A stretch of DNA of 64,000 bases from an uncultured Prolixibacteraceae bacterium (GTDB taxonomy: Bacteria > Bacteroidota > Bacteroidia > Bacteroidales > Prolixibacteraceae): contig CALGIG010000034.1 in the NCBI GenBank assembly GCA_937915865.1, forward strand, positions 1 through 64,000, in the 5' to 3' direction. Shown here in pieces: positions 28,601 through 36,063 of the stretch; within the stretch, counting starts at the first letter, position 1, and each line of letters begins with the position of its first letter. The notes beneath the pieces are model-generated. The model was not told the origin of the DNA, searched no databases, and was given only the letters and a program-made list of their open reading frames with translations. Made by a program: the position numbers and the translations under genes.

Positions 28601-28954
28601 AATGGAGGCTCTTTGGGCTCAAAAACTTCTGATCAATTAAAATTGGTTGATCAGTTAATAGAGCAAACTAAAAAGGATTTAGTCAATAAAAATATTACTG
28701 GGGAAATATATAATAGGCAAAATTTGATTTTATCAAAATTATTGGATGCGGAGAAGTCTGAAATAGAGCGTGGTTATGAGGATAAAAGGGAATCTAAAAC
28801 CGCTGTTGAAAAATTGAATAGTAATCCGCAAATGTATTTTGATCTTAATAAAAAATCTGGTAGTGAAAGTGAAATTATTAAAAGGGATAATTTTCGTGTT
28901 AAGAGTTTTTATGATCAGAAATATAATAATTTCATTAATAAGTTAAAGAATTAA
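25673..28954 (+). CDS. Large DUF4175-family membrane protein
   Basis: A 1093-residue protein. Transmembrane helices lie near residues 25-45, 57-80 and 155-175. A big extracytoplasmic part with beta-rich segments follows (to about 500), then a long helical, Gln-, Lys- and Glu-rich coiled-coil region (500-1090) that includes QQMMSSLNVKQ, LAQQEIMQQLMREMI and a short Gly-rich linker at about 905-920. This matches the Bacteroidota DUF4175 proteins, whose function is unknown. Codon use is extremely biased to T-ending codons. It is the first of a tight rightward series with the RsbW-like, ybeY and mnmG genes (2 bp to the next gene). Confidence 0.8.
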   Translation: MDKNYEQFVDKLNTYIRKFYFYQFVRGVLLFILLVALYFSFISFLEYLNYFDPGFKLVILVFTLFFIVLVCYSFIFSPLIKLIGLGKRLSYLDVSNQLSSSFPEIADRLINIIELNNENDAIYSDELKRASIGQKIEELKIYNFSDSIRFRNLKFVFIIFCCVLFFLLLSFVKFPDFFRESSIRLIHFEQKFEKPAPYVFEFDNSKLTFVAGESVELKLHCLGNNLPEVVYVNIGGNIFLMQKKGDYFLYTIENLNSSITIFFTDKKYVSDYYKLVVVNKPFVSSFNVEIHPPGYTNLPIEKVQNIGDFKVVRGTNLKWFFKTLDADSLYLIFSDSTKVAGCMSNGFFEVSKTVYSDLGYKIFVKNSSIKNESSLVYSIHITNDLYPEIKVVQVQDSSDFKVFHFKGSIIDDYGFHQLGLTVSSEKRDTFFSVPFLPFMLNQDFYYSFNFESVKNLGKSFKYYFSVYDNDIINHFKKSVSETFSFSFPDYVDIVTNENFDQSSLEQLFNKSNKLTEDIKQEFKNFKLKQINSQVSDWDKFQTVKDIMDKKSELENVLEQIKQQNTNSNNYLQSFSDEKSEVLKKQQLIDQLLSDIMTDDLKKLFEEFNELSKQFDLNKFEQLSKGMDSRLNDLSEQLEKNLQLLKRMKIEQKVQRIVDGLLKMSEDEKDILNHIDNKSDLVNISTVEKDNQLMIDAFFSEYKSVLDLNNELVKPMKLNDFTPEFNGIKLNYSRVLETISDNSKRKTKVEIKNNVESLQQLSFAMQQMMSSLNVKQRHENIEVLKQILNNLILVSFDQESLLTKYSIVDLNNPLINDLRVKQKVINNQITFVKDSLYALAKRSPEIGSTVNKELLNLESGSNLAFDYLESGNLSMARMEQQYNITAANNLALFLSEALENIKEQERNGQAGDGDCERPGGKSKSSLSSLKNSQMSIKQQLQNMINEMKKGNNGQISKSIGQMLAQQEIMQQLMREMINGGSLGSKTSDQLKLVDQLIEQTKKDLVNKNITGEIYNRQNLILSKLLDAEKSEIERGYEDKRESKTAVEKLNSNPQMYFDLNKKSGSESEIIKRDNFRVKSFYDQKYNNFINKLKN

Positions 28955-28956
28955 TT

Positions 28957-29358
28957 TTGCAGAATGTTTTAGTCATAGAATCCGATACGAAGAACCTTGA
29001 AGAATTGAGAATTTTTCTGAAAAATGTTTTTTTGGAATGTAAGTTAGATTTTGTTCATTTTAATCGTGTTTTTTTGGGTCTTAGTGAAGCGGTTACTAAT
29101 TCTATTATTCATGGGAATCATTTCAATGTATCAAAAAAGGTCTTTATTAATTCTGATTGTGTGAAAGGACAATTATCTTTTTTTGTTAGAGACGAAGGTT
29201 CTGGTTTTGATTATGATTGTATTAGTAATCCTACTGTTCGGTCAAATATAAAAAAGGAAAGTGGAAGGGGTATATTTATTTTAAAGAATGTGGCTGATTC
29301 TGTTGTTTTTAGCAAGAGTGGTTCGTGTGTTACTATTAAATTTATATTGAACAAATGA
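28957..29358 (+). CDS. RsbW-like serine/threonine kinase-type ATPase
   Basis: A 133-residue GHKL ATPase of the anti-sigma/RsbW type, starting with TTG 2 bp after the DUF4175 stop. The N box is GLSEAVTNSIIHGN (near residues 44-57), the G1 box is DEGSGFD, and the G2 box is SGRGIFILK. In Bacillus such kinases phosphorylate STAS-domain antagonists in partner-switching circuits. No STAS protein is close by. Its stop overlaps the start of ybeY (ATGA). Confidence 0.85.
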   Translation: MQNVLVIESDTKNLEELRIFLKNVFLECKLDFVHFNRVFLGLSEAVTNSIIHGNHFNVSKKVFINSDCVKGQLSFFVRDEGSGFDYDCISNPTVRSNIKKESGRGIFILKNVADSVVFSKSGSCVTIKFILNK

Positions 29359-29786
29359 GTATAAGATTTTTTAATGAGGATGTTGATCTTCCTGTTTTTA
29401 AAAGAAGGAAAATTTCTAATTGGTTAAAATTTGTTGTTACTTCTCAAAGTAAAAAGATTGGAAATATTTGCTTTGTCTTTTGTTCTGATAATTATTTGTT
29501 AGAAATAAACAAACGATATTTAAATCATGACTATTTTACTGATATAATAACTTTTGATTATGTTGAGAATAATCTTGTTTCAGGAGATATTTTTGTAAGT
29601 CTTGATCGTGTTTTGGAAAATTCTTCGGATTATAATGTTTCTTATAATAATGAGTTATTTCGAATTTTAATTCATGGTGTTCTTCATTTGTTAGGTTTTA
29701 ATGATAAGTTGGAAGATGATAAGGTTATAATGACAGAAAAAGAAGATTTTTATTTAAAAATGTTGATTGATAATTTTTTAGCTTAG
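29355..29786 (+). CDS. ybeY: Endoribonuclease YbeY (rRNA maturation factor)
   Basis: A 143-residue UPF0054 protein that takes part in 16S rRNA 3'-end processing. The metal motif near residues 107-117 reads HGVLHLLGFND: the first two His are present, but the third His of the usual HGxLHLxGYDH is replaced by Asp. To my recollection related Bacteroidota proteins also lack it (HGxLHLxGxKD). Upstream the FDYV-ISG-DIFVS pattern is normal. It overlaps the RsbW-like gene by 4 bp and is 3 bp from mnmG. Confidence 0.9.
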   Translation: MSIRFFNEDVDLPVFKRRKISNWLKFVVTSQSKKIGNICFVFCSDNYLLEINKRYLNHDYFTDIITFDYVENNLVSGDIFVSLDRVLENSSDYNVSYNNELFRILIHGVLHLLGFNDKLEDDKVIMTEKEDFYLKMLIDNFLA

Positions 29787-29789
29787 TTT

Positions 29790-31667
29790 ATGTTACCATT
29801 ATATGATGTAATTGTTGTTGGTGGAGGTCATGCAGGTTGTGAAGCGGCAGTTGCAGCGTCGAATTTAGGGTCAAAAACTTTACTTATTACCATGGATATG
29901 ACAAAGTATGCACAGATGTCATGTAATCCAGCCATGGGTGGTATCGCAAAAGGTCAAATTATTAGAGAGATTGATGCTTTAGGTGGTTTTACTGGTATTG
30001 TTACAGATAAATCAAGTATTCAGTTTCGTATGCTTAATCAGTCAAAAGGACCAGCAATGTGGAGTCCTAGGTCCCAGTGTGATCGACTGAGATTTACTGA
30101 AGAGTGGCGTCGTATCATTGAAAGCACAACTAATTTAGATTTATGGCAGGATTCTGTAACTTCATTGGTTTTTGACGGTGATGTTGTTAAAGGGGTGCGA
30201 ACTAAAATTGGTGTGGTGTTCAATTGTAAGGCAGTTGTTCTTACTAATGGTACTTTTTTAAATGGTTTGATTCATATTGGGCGTTCTCAGCTTGAAGGAG
30301 GTAGAATAGGGGAGAATGCTTCTTACCATTTATCTGATCAGTTATTTAATATTGGTTTTAAAACGGGTAGGTTAAAAACAGGAACACCAGTCAGAATTGA
30401 TGGTCGTTCTGTTAATTTTTCTAAGTTACAGGAACAAAAGGGTGATGATATTGTTGGCAAATTTTCTTATTTGCCTTTTATTAAATCCAGTTTAAGTCAA
30501 AAGAGTTGTTGGATTACTTATACAAATGAAGTTGTTCATCATATACTTGAGAGTGGTTTTGATGATTCTCCTATGTATAATGGTACAATTGTTGGAACTG
30601 GACCTCGTTATTGTCCAAGTATTGAATCTAAATTGGTTACTTTCGCTGAGCGTACTTCTCATCAACTTTTTTTAGAGCCTGAAGGTGAAAATACAATTGA
30701 ATATTATTTAAATGGGTTTTCCTCGTCGTTACCTTGGGATATTCAGTTAAAGGCCCTTCGTCATGTTCCTGGTTTAGAAAATGTTTCTATTTTCAGACCT
30801 GGTTATGCTATTGAGTATGACTATTTTGATCCTACTCAACTTATGCATACGCTTGAAACTAAATTGATTAAAAATTTGTATTTTGCTGGGCAAATTAATG
30901 GTACTACTGGTTATGAAGAAGCTGCAGCTCAAGGTTTAGTAGCTGGTATTAATGCTCATCAGGCAGTTCACAATTTGCCTTCTTTTATTCTTAATAGAGA
31001 TGAAGCATATATTGGTGTTTTAATTGATGATTTAGTTACTAAAGGTGTTGATGAACCTTATCGTATGTTTACTTCAAGAGCTGAGTATCGAATTTTACTT
31101 CGTCAGGATAATGCTGATTTTCGTTTGACTCAAAAAGGTTTTGATCTTGGACTTGTTAAATACGATCGTCTTAATTTATATACTTCAAAGTTAAAACTGG
31201 TTGATGAGATTGTTCAATTTACCAAGGAATTTTCCATAAAACCTCAATTTGTTAATTCTATACTTGTCGCAAATGGATCATCTGAATTAAAGCAAGGAGT
31301 AAAATTGTATGATATTATTCTTCGTCCTCAGATTTCTATTTTTGATTTGATTCCTGATATTATTCCTTTCAGTAGATTTTTAAGCGTAGTTCCTGAAGAT
31401 CGTTTTGATGAAATTTTACAATCGGTTGAGATCTCTATTAAGTATTCAGGATATATTGAGCGCGAGAAGTTAGTTGCTGATAAGTTTAAAAGACTTGAAA
31501 ATATTTTAATTAAAGGTAAATTTGATTATAATAAGTTATTATCAATTAGTACTGAGGGTAGACAAAAACTTACTGTAATTCAACCTGATACTTTAGGTCA
31601 AGCTAGTAGAATTTCTGGCGTTAGTCCTGCTGATATTAACGTTTTGCTTGTATTATTAGGTCGTTAA
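29790..31667 (+). CDS. mnmG: tRNA uridine-5-carboxymethylaminomethyl(34) synthesis enzyme MnmG
   Basis: A 625-residue FAD-dependent enzyme that, with MnmE, modifies U34 of several tRNAs. The dinucleotide-binding motif is VVGGGHAGCEAA (residues 10-21). Other signatures are SCNPAMGGIAKGQIIREIDALGG, TNGTFLNGLIHIG, GTPVRIDGR, GYEEAAAQGLVAGINAH and the C-terminal QASRISGVSPADI. Length is full. The gene (formerly gidA) is next to the replication origin in many bacteria. A parS palindrome begins 2 bp after its stop. Codons are strongly T-ending. Confidence 0.97.
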   Translation: MLPLYDVIVVGGGHAGCEAAVAASNLGSKTLLITMDMTKYAQMSCNPAMGGIAKGQIIREIDALGGFTGIVTDKSSIQFRMLNQSKGPAMWSPRSQCDRLRFTEEWRRIIESTTNLDLWQDSVTSLVFDGDVVKGVRTKIGVVFNCKAVVLTNGTFLNGLIHIGRSQLEGGRIGENASYHLSDQLFNIGFKTGRLKTGTPVRIDGRSVNFSKLQEQKGDDIVGKFSYLPFIKSSLSQKSCWITYTNEVVHHILESGFDDSPMYNGTIVGTGPRYCPSIESKLVTFAERTSHQLFLEPEGENTIEYYLNGFSSSLPWDIQLKALRHVPGLENVSIFRPGYAIEYDYFDPTQLMHTLETKLIKNLYFAGQINGTTGYEEAAAQGLVAGINAHQAVHNLPSFILNRDEAYIGVLIDDLVTKGVDEPYRMFTSRAEYRILLRQDNADFRLTQKGFDLGLVKYDRLNLYTSKLKLVDEIVQFTKEFSIKPQFVNSILVANGSSELKQGVKLYDIILRPQISIFDLIPDIIPFSRFLSVVPEDRFDEILQSVEISIKYSGYIEREKLVADKFKRLENILIKGKFDYNKLLSISTEGRQKLTVIQPDTLGQASRISGVSPADINVLLVLLGR

Positions 31668-31668
31668 A

Positions 31669-31684
31669 AGTTCCACGTGGAACA
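31669..31684. promoter_or_regulatory. parS-type ParB/Spo0J binding site
   Basis: The 16-mer AGTTCCACGTGGAACA contains the perfect palindrome GTTCCACGTGGAAC (31670-31683), matching the parS core GTTNCACGTGNAAC at every position. parS sites lie near chromosome origins and load ParB for segregation. It sits between mnmG and apt. Confidence 0.85.
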
Positions 31685-31699
31685 TTAATTGTGAAATTT

Positions 31700-32218
31700 A
31701 TGGATTTAAAGGAGTATGTTCGAACAATAGAAAATTACCCAATTGATGGAATTAGTTTTAAAGATATTACTACGCTTTTAAAAGAGCCTGATGCCTTTAA
31801 AAATGTAGTAGATCAAGTTTCAGAGTATTGTAAAGATAAAGGAATTACTAAAATAGTTTCACTTGAGTCTCGCGGTTTTATAGTTGGTGGGGCCGTAGCC
31901 TATTGTTTGAATGCAGGTTTTGTGCCAATAAGAAAAAAAGGGAAATTACCAGCTGAAGTTATTAATGAATCGTATGAATTGGAATATGGCGTTGACTCGA
32001 TAGAAATGCATGTTGATGCCCTTACTGAAGATGACGTAGTTTTAATTCATGACGACTTACTTGCAACCGGAGGAACTGCAATGGCTGCTTTGAATTTGGT
32101 GAAACAAATGAATGTTCGGAAAATTTATTTATCTTTTATTTGTGATTTGACATTTATCCAAACTGATAAAAAAGCTGAATTGGCCGGTTATGATACGCAT
32201 TCTGTAATTCAATATTAA
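31700..32218 (+). CDS. apt: Adenine phosphoribosyltransferase
   Basis: A 172-residue enzyme that joins adenine to PRPP to give AMP in purine salvage. The start at 31700 (MDLKEYVRTIENYPIDGISFKDIT) fits the family; an in-frame GTG at 31691 would add three residues. The PRPP loop is VVLIHDDLLATGGTAMAAL (near residues 116-134). FKDIT and SLESRGFIVGGAVAY are typical. Codon bias is weaker than in mnmG just upstream. Confidence 0.94.
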   Translation: MDLKEYVRTIENYPIDGISFKDITTLLKEPDAFKNVVDQVSEYCKDKGITKIVSLESRGFIVGGAVAYCLNAGFVPIRKKGKLPAEVINESYELEYGVDSIEMHVDALTEDDVVLIHDDLLATGGTAMAALNLVKQMNVRKIYLSFICDLTFIQTDKKAELAGYDTHSVIQY

Positions 32219-32236
32219 GGTTTTGAGTTTTTTTTA

Positions 32237-34045
32237 ATGTATCACAAAAACGAGGAATATATAAAATCATTAGTTTCAGTTCTTCCTGATAAACCTGGAA
32301 TATATCAATATTTCGATCAGTCAGGAAAAATTATTTATGTTGGTAAAGCGAAAAATTTAAAAAAAAGGGTTAGTTCTTATTTTAATAAAAATCAACAAAA
32401 TCGGAAAACAGATCTACTTGTTCGTAGTATTGCCGATATTCGTCACATGGTTGTTGAAACTGAACAGGATGCTTTGTTACTTGAAAATAATTTAATCAAA
32501 AAATATCAGCCTCGTTATAATATTCGTTTAAAAGATGATAAAACTTATCCTTGGATAGTTATCAAAAACGAACCCTTTCCTCGTGTGTTTCAAACCCGAA
32601 ATGTTATCAAAGATGGGTCTAATTATTATGGCCCATATACATCAATTTTAACAGTGCGTACTCTTTTGGAGTTTTTTCGCAAACTTTATAAATTGCGTAA
32701 TTGTAAATTGAATTTATCTGAGGAGCAAATAAGCCAGGGAAAATTTAAAGTGTGTTTAGAATATCATATAGGAAATTGTCTTGCTCCTTGTATACGAAAA
32801 CAAAGTCACGATGATTATTTGAATAATATTTCTCAGATAAAAGAAATTCTTAAAGGTAATATTTCTGGAGTAGTTAATTATTTCAAGGATTTAATGTCTC
32901 AATATGCTTTAGACCTTAAATTTGAGGATGCTGCCCTTGTGAAAGAAAAATTTGATTTACTCGAAAAATTTCAGTCTCGTTCAACTGTTGTGAGTAGCAC
33001 AATTAATGATGTTGACGTTTTTACCATTGACCAGGATGAGAATTTTGCTTATGTGAATTATTTGAAGATAGTTCGTGGTGCCATAATTCAGACTTATACA
33101 ACTGAAATAAAAAAAGTATTAAACGAAACGTCAGCGGAAATCTTGGAATTTGCTGTAGTTGATATTCGACAAAAAATTTTTAGTAATGCGAAAGAAATTC
33201 TTGTTCCTATTAAACTGGAAATTAATTTGGATGGTATTAGAATTTTTACACCTAAGCAAGGCGATAAAAAGAAATTACTTGAATTATCTGAGCGGAATGC
33301 CAAATATTTTAGACTTGAAAAATTAAAGCATCAGGTTGTTTCGAAAACAGAGCAAAATTCATTTCGTATTCTTGATACAATGCAAAATGATCTTCAGTTG
33401 AAGGTTCTGCCAAAGCATATTGAATGTTTTGACAATAGTAATTTGCAAGGAACGAATCCAGTTTCTTCTTGTGTTGTTTTTAAAGATGCTCGCCCTGCAA
33501 AAAAAGATTATCGTCATTTTAATGTTAAGTCGGTTGAAGGGCCGAACGATTTTGCCTCAATGGAAGAAGTTGTTTATAGGAGGTATAAACGTTTGATGGA
33601 GGAAAATCAATCTTTGCCACAATTGATAGTTATTGATGGTGGAAAAGGTCAACTTGGAGCTGCGTTAAATTCATTGGAGAAATTAGGGTTAAGAGGTAAA
33701 ATTTCTGTCATTGGAATAGCAAAACGACTTGAAGAGATTTATTTTCCTGGCGATTCGGTTCCTTTGTACCTGAATAAAAATTCAGAAACTTTAAAAATAA
33801 TTCAGCAATTGCGTGATGAAGCCCATCGATTTGGAATTACTTTTCATAGGAACAAGCGTTCTGGCGAATTTTTGAAATCAGAACTTGAGGGTATTAAAGG
33901 AATAGGAGAGAAGACTCGAATTGCTGTTTTGAAACAATTTAAAAGCGTTGAGAATTTAAAAAAACAATCTTTTGTTGATGTTGCCTCAGAAATAGGCGAT
34001 TCTAAAGCTCGTTTGATATTCGATTATTACAAACTAAATTATTAA
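32237..34045 (+). CDS. uvrC: Excinuclease ABC subunit UvrC
   Basis: A 602-residue nucleotide-excision-repair nuclease. The N-terminal GIY-YIG domain (PGIYQYFDQSGKIIYVGKAKNLKKR) makes the 3' incision. A UVR segment near residues 205-240, the UvrC RNase-H-like domain (IECFDNSNLQGTNPVSSCVVF and VIDGGKGQL), and C-terminal helix-hairpin-helix motifs (IKGIGEKTRIAVLKQF) follow. Length and domain order are normal. It converges with rsgA after a 61-bp AT-rich gap. Confidence 0.96.
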   Translation: MYHKNEEYIKSLVSVLPDKPGIYQYFDQSGKIIYVGKAKNLKKRVSSYFNKNQQNRKTDLLVRSIADIRHMVVETEQDALLLENNLIKKYQPRYNIRLKDDKTYPWIVIKNEPFPRVFQTRNVIKDGSNYYGPYTSILTVRTLLEFFRKLYKLRNCKLNLSEEQISQGKFKVCLEYHIGNCLAPCIRKQSHDDYLNNISQIKEILKGNISGVVNYFKDLMSQYALDLKFEDAALVKEKFDLLEKFQSRSTVVSSTINDVDVFTIDQDENFAYVNYLKIVRGAIIQTYTTEIKKVLNETSAEILEFAVVDIRQKIFSNAKEILVPIKLEINLDGIRIFTPKQGDKKKLLELSERNAKYFRLEKLKHQVVSKTEQNSFRILDTMQNDLQLKVLPKHIECFDNSNLQGTNPVSSCVVFKDARPAKKDYRHFNVKSVEGPNDFASMEEVVYRRYKRLMEENQSLPQLIVIDGGKGQLGAALNSLEKLGLRGKISVIGIAKRLEEIYFPGDSVPLYLNKNSETLKIIQQLRDEAHRFGITFHRNKRSGEFLKSELEGIKGIGEKTRIAVLKQFKSVENLKKQSFVDVASEIGDSKARLIFDYYKLNY

Positions 34046-34106
34046 CCGGCAAAAGTTAATTTTTAAATTTGTTATTCAAAATTTAACTTCATTTTTCTAA
34101 AATAGA

Positions 34107-35048
34107 TTAATTGCGGTATTTTTCTTCATCTTCAAGCATACCAAGGTATGAATTATACCTGCTGATTGCAATTTCTCCTTTTTCAACTGCATTTTTTACT
34201 GCACAATTAGGTTCATGTGTATGTGTACAGTTGTAATACAAACAGTCTGACAGTAAATCAAACATTTCTGGAAAGTAATGTGATATTTCCTCTTTGCTCA
34301 TTTCAAGCATACCGAAGCCTTTAATACCTGGTGTATCTATGATATATCCACCAAAATTCAATTCGAACATTTCAGAACATGTTGTGGTATGCTTTCCTGA
34401 TAAATGGGCATTGGATATTTCTCCAGTTTTAAGATCAGCTCCGGGTTGTATCGAATTTATGATGGTGGTTTTGCCAACGCCTGAATGACCAGAAAAAACA
34501 TTTGATTTCTTTTGCATCATTCTTTTTAGTTCTTCAAGACCCAGATTATTTTGGGCAGATATCTTTAAACAGGTATATCCGATTTTTTCATAAACCTTGA
34601 TTAATGAATTCATTTGATTGGTTAGTTCTTCATCGTAAAGATCAATTTTATTGAAAATCAAATGACATGGAATTCGGTATGCCTTGGCAGAAACTAAAAA
34701 ACGATCAATGAATGTTGTTGTAGTTACTGGAAATTGAATAGTTACTATGAGAAAAGCTTGGTCTATATTTGCTGCAATAATGTGAGATTCTTTTGATAGA
34801 TTGGATGCTTTGCGAATAATGTAATTTTTGCGTGTTTCTATTTTGTGAATTAAGCCAACTGTTTGTTTGCTATTGTTTTCGGTGTTTGGTTCAATAAAAT
34901 CCACATTATCGCCAACTGCAATTGGATTTGTACTTCTGATACCTTTTATTCTTAGATTTCCTTTTATTTTGCATTCAATTTGATTTCCATCCTCCGTCTT
35001 TACAGTATACCAACTTCCTGTTGATTTTATTACAATTCCTTTTTTCAA
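34107..35048 (-). CDS. rsgA: Ribosome small-subunit-dependent GTPase RsgA
   Basis: A 313-residue circularly permuted GTPase that helps late 30S assembly. An N-terminal OB fold is followed by G4 (FNKIDLYD), G1 (GHSGVGKTTIINS) and G3 (DTPGIKGFG), in the permuted order. A C-terminal zinc knuckle has the Cys/His set in CLYYNCTHTHEPNCAVKNAV. Length is normal. It is divergent from xth, with a 66-bp gap. Confidence 0.95.
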   Translation of the reverse strand: MKKGIVIKSTGSWYTVKTEDGNQIECKIKGNLRIKGIRSTNPIAVGDNVDFIEPNTENNSKQTVGLIHKIETRKNYIIRKASNLSKESHIIAANIDQAFLIVTIQFPVTTTTFIDRFLVSAKAYRIPCHLIFNKIDLYDEELTNQMNSLIKVYEKIGYTCLKISAQNNLGLEELKRMMQKKSNVFSGHSGVGKTTIINSIQPGADLKTGEISNAHLSGKHTTTCSEMFELNFGGYIIDTPGIKGFGMLEMSKEEISHYFPEMFDLLSDCLYYNCTHTHEPNCAVKNAVEKGEIAISRYNSYLGMLEDEEKYRN

Positions 35049-35114
35049 TGTGTTGTTTTCTTTGATTAATAACCCTTATTTTCGCGAATTGATTAACCAA
35101 AGGTAGTAAAAATA

Positions 35115-35882
35115 GTGAAAAGCATTCTTAGTTATAATGTAAATGGTATTCGCTCGGCTTTGAGTAAAGACTTGATGGGTTTTGTTTTAAATTTTAGTCC
35201 TGATATTATTTGTTTGCAAGAGACTAAAGCTCAGTGTGGACAGATGTCTGAAATAGATTTTTTGAGAAATGGCTATTACTTTAATTCATTTTCTGCTGAA
35301 AAAAAAGGTTATAGCGGTGTTGCAATTCTCTCAAAAACTAAACCTGATTATATTGAATACGGTATTGGCATAAAAAAGTATGATAGTGAAGGCAGGGTGA
35401 TTAGGGCTGATTTTGGTGATATTACATATATTAGTGTCTATTTTCCTTCCGGAACGACTGGAGGTTTTCGGCAAGACTTTAAAATGAGTTTTCTTTCTGA
35501 TTTTCAAAATTATCTTGAGAATTTAAGATGTTCGAGAAATAAACTTGTTATTTCAGGTGATTTTAATATTTGTAGGCTTTGGATCGATATTCATAACCCG
35601 GAGAAACAACAACAAACTTCAGGGTTCTTACCTGACGAACGAGAATGGTTTGCTAATTTTTTAGGGCTTGGGTATATTGATACTCTTAGGGAAATGAACC
35701 AAGAAAAGAATCAATTTTCTTGGTGGAGTTATCGAGCTGGTTCTCGAAACAATAATAAAGGATGGCGTATTGATTACAATATAGTAACTGAAAACTTAAG
35801 ATCAGTTATTCTTGATACCGGAATTTTATCTCACATTGTACATTCGGATCATTGCCCTGTTTGGCTTAAGTTAGATTTATAA
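35115..35882 (+). CDS. xth: Exodeoxyribonuclease III
   Basis: A 255-residue AP endonuclease of the ExoIII/APE1 family. Seen are the LSYNVNGIRSA start, LQETKAQ with the metal-binding Glu, GYSGVAILSK, SGDFNI with catalytic Asp and Asn, and SDHCPVW with catalytic His at the end. It starts with GTG. It repairs abasic sites. The 181-bp gap after it holds a parS-like site and a strong terminator. Confidence 0.94.
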   Translation: MKSILSYNVNGIRSALSKDLMGFVLNFSPDIICLQETKAQCGQMSEIDFLRNGYYFNSFSAEKKGYSGVAILSKTKPDYIEYGIGIKKYDSEGRVIRADFGDITYISVYFPSGTTGGFRQDFKMSFLSDFQNYLENLRCSRNKLVISGDFNICRLWIDIHNPEKQQQTSGFLPDEREWFANFLGLGYIDTLREMNQEKNQFSWWSYRAGSRNNNKGWRIDYNIVTENLRSVILDTGILSHIVHSDHCPVWLKLDL

Positions 35883-35913
35883 GTTACTGATTTTAAATAT
35901 TTTATATTTAGAA

Positions 35914-35930
35914 TGTTTCACGTGGAAACA
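35914..35930. promoter_or_regulatory. Imperfect parS-like site
   Basis: TGTTTCACGTGGAAACA has the parS left half TGTTTCACGTG, but its right half carries one extra base. It matches 13 of 14 positions of GTTNCACGTGNAAC. It lies about 4.2 kb from the perfect site at 31669 and is intergenic, which supports a real but weaker ParB site. Confidence 0.5.
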
Positions 35931-36004
35931 TATTTCTCTTTAATAAAATTAAATTTTACATATCAGTTAATCTAAATTTAACCCTAATATGTACTTCCAA
36001 AACT

Positions 36005-36045
36005 AAAAAGGGCGAAAATTAGTGTTTGATTTTCGCCCTTTTTTT
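36005..36045. terminator. Strong bidirectional terminator
   Basis: A 15-bp stem (36005-36019 with 36029-36043), including GGGCGAAAA/TTTTCGCCC, is flanked by A-run and T-run. It lies between the convergent xth (ends 35882) and tdh (ends 36064) genes and can serve both. Confidence 0.85.
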
Positions 36046-36063
36046 GTGCTTATTTTAAATGAT

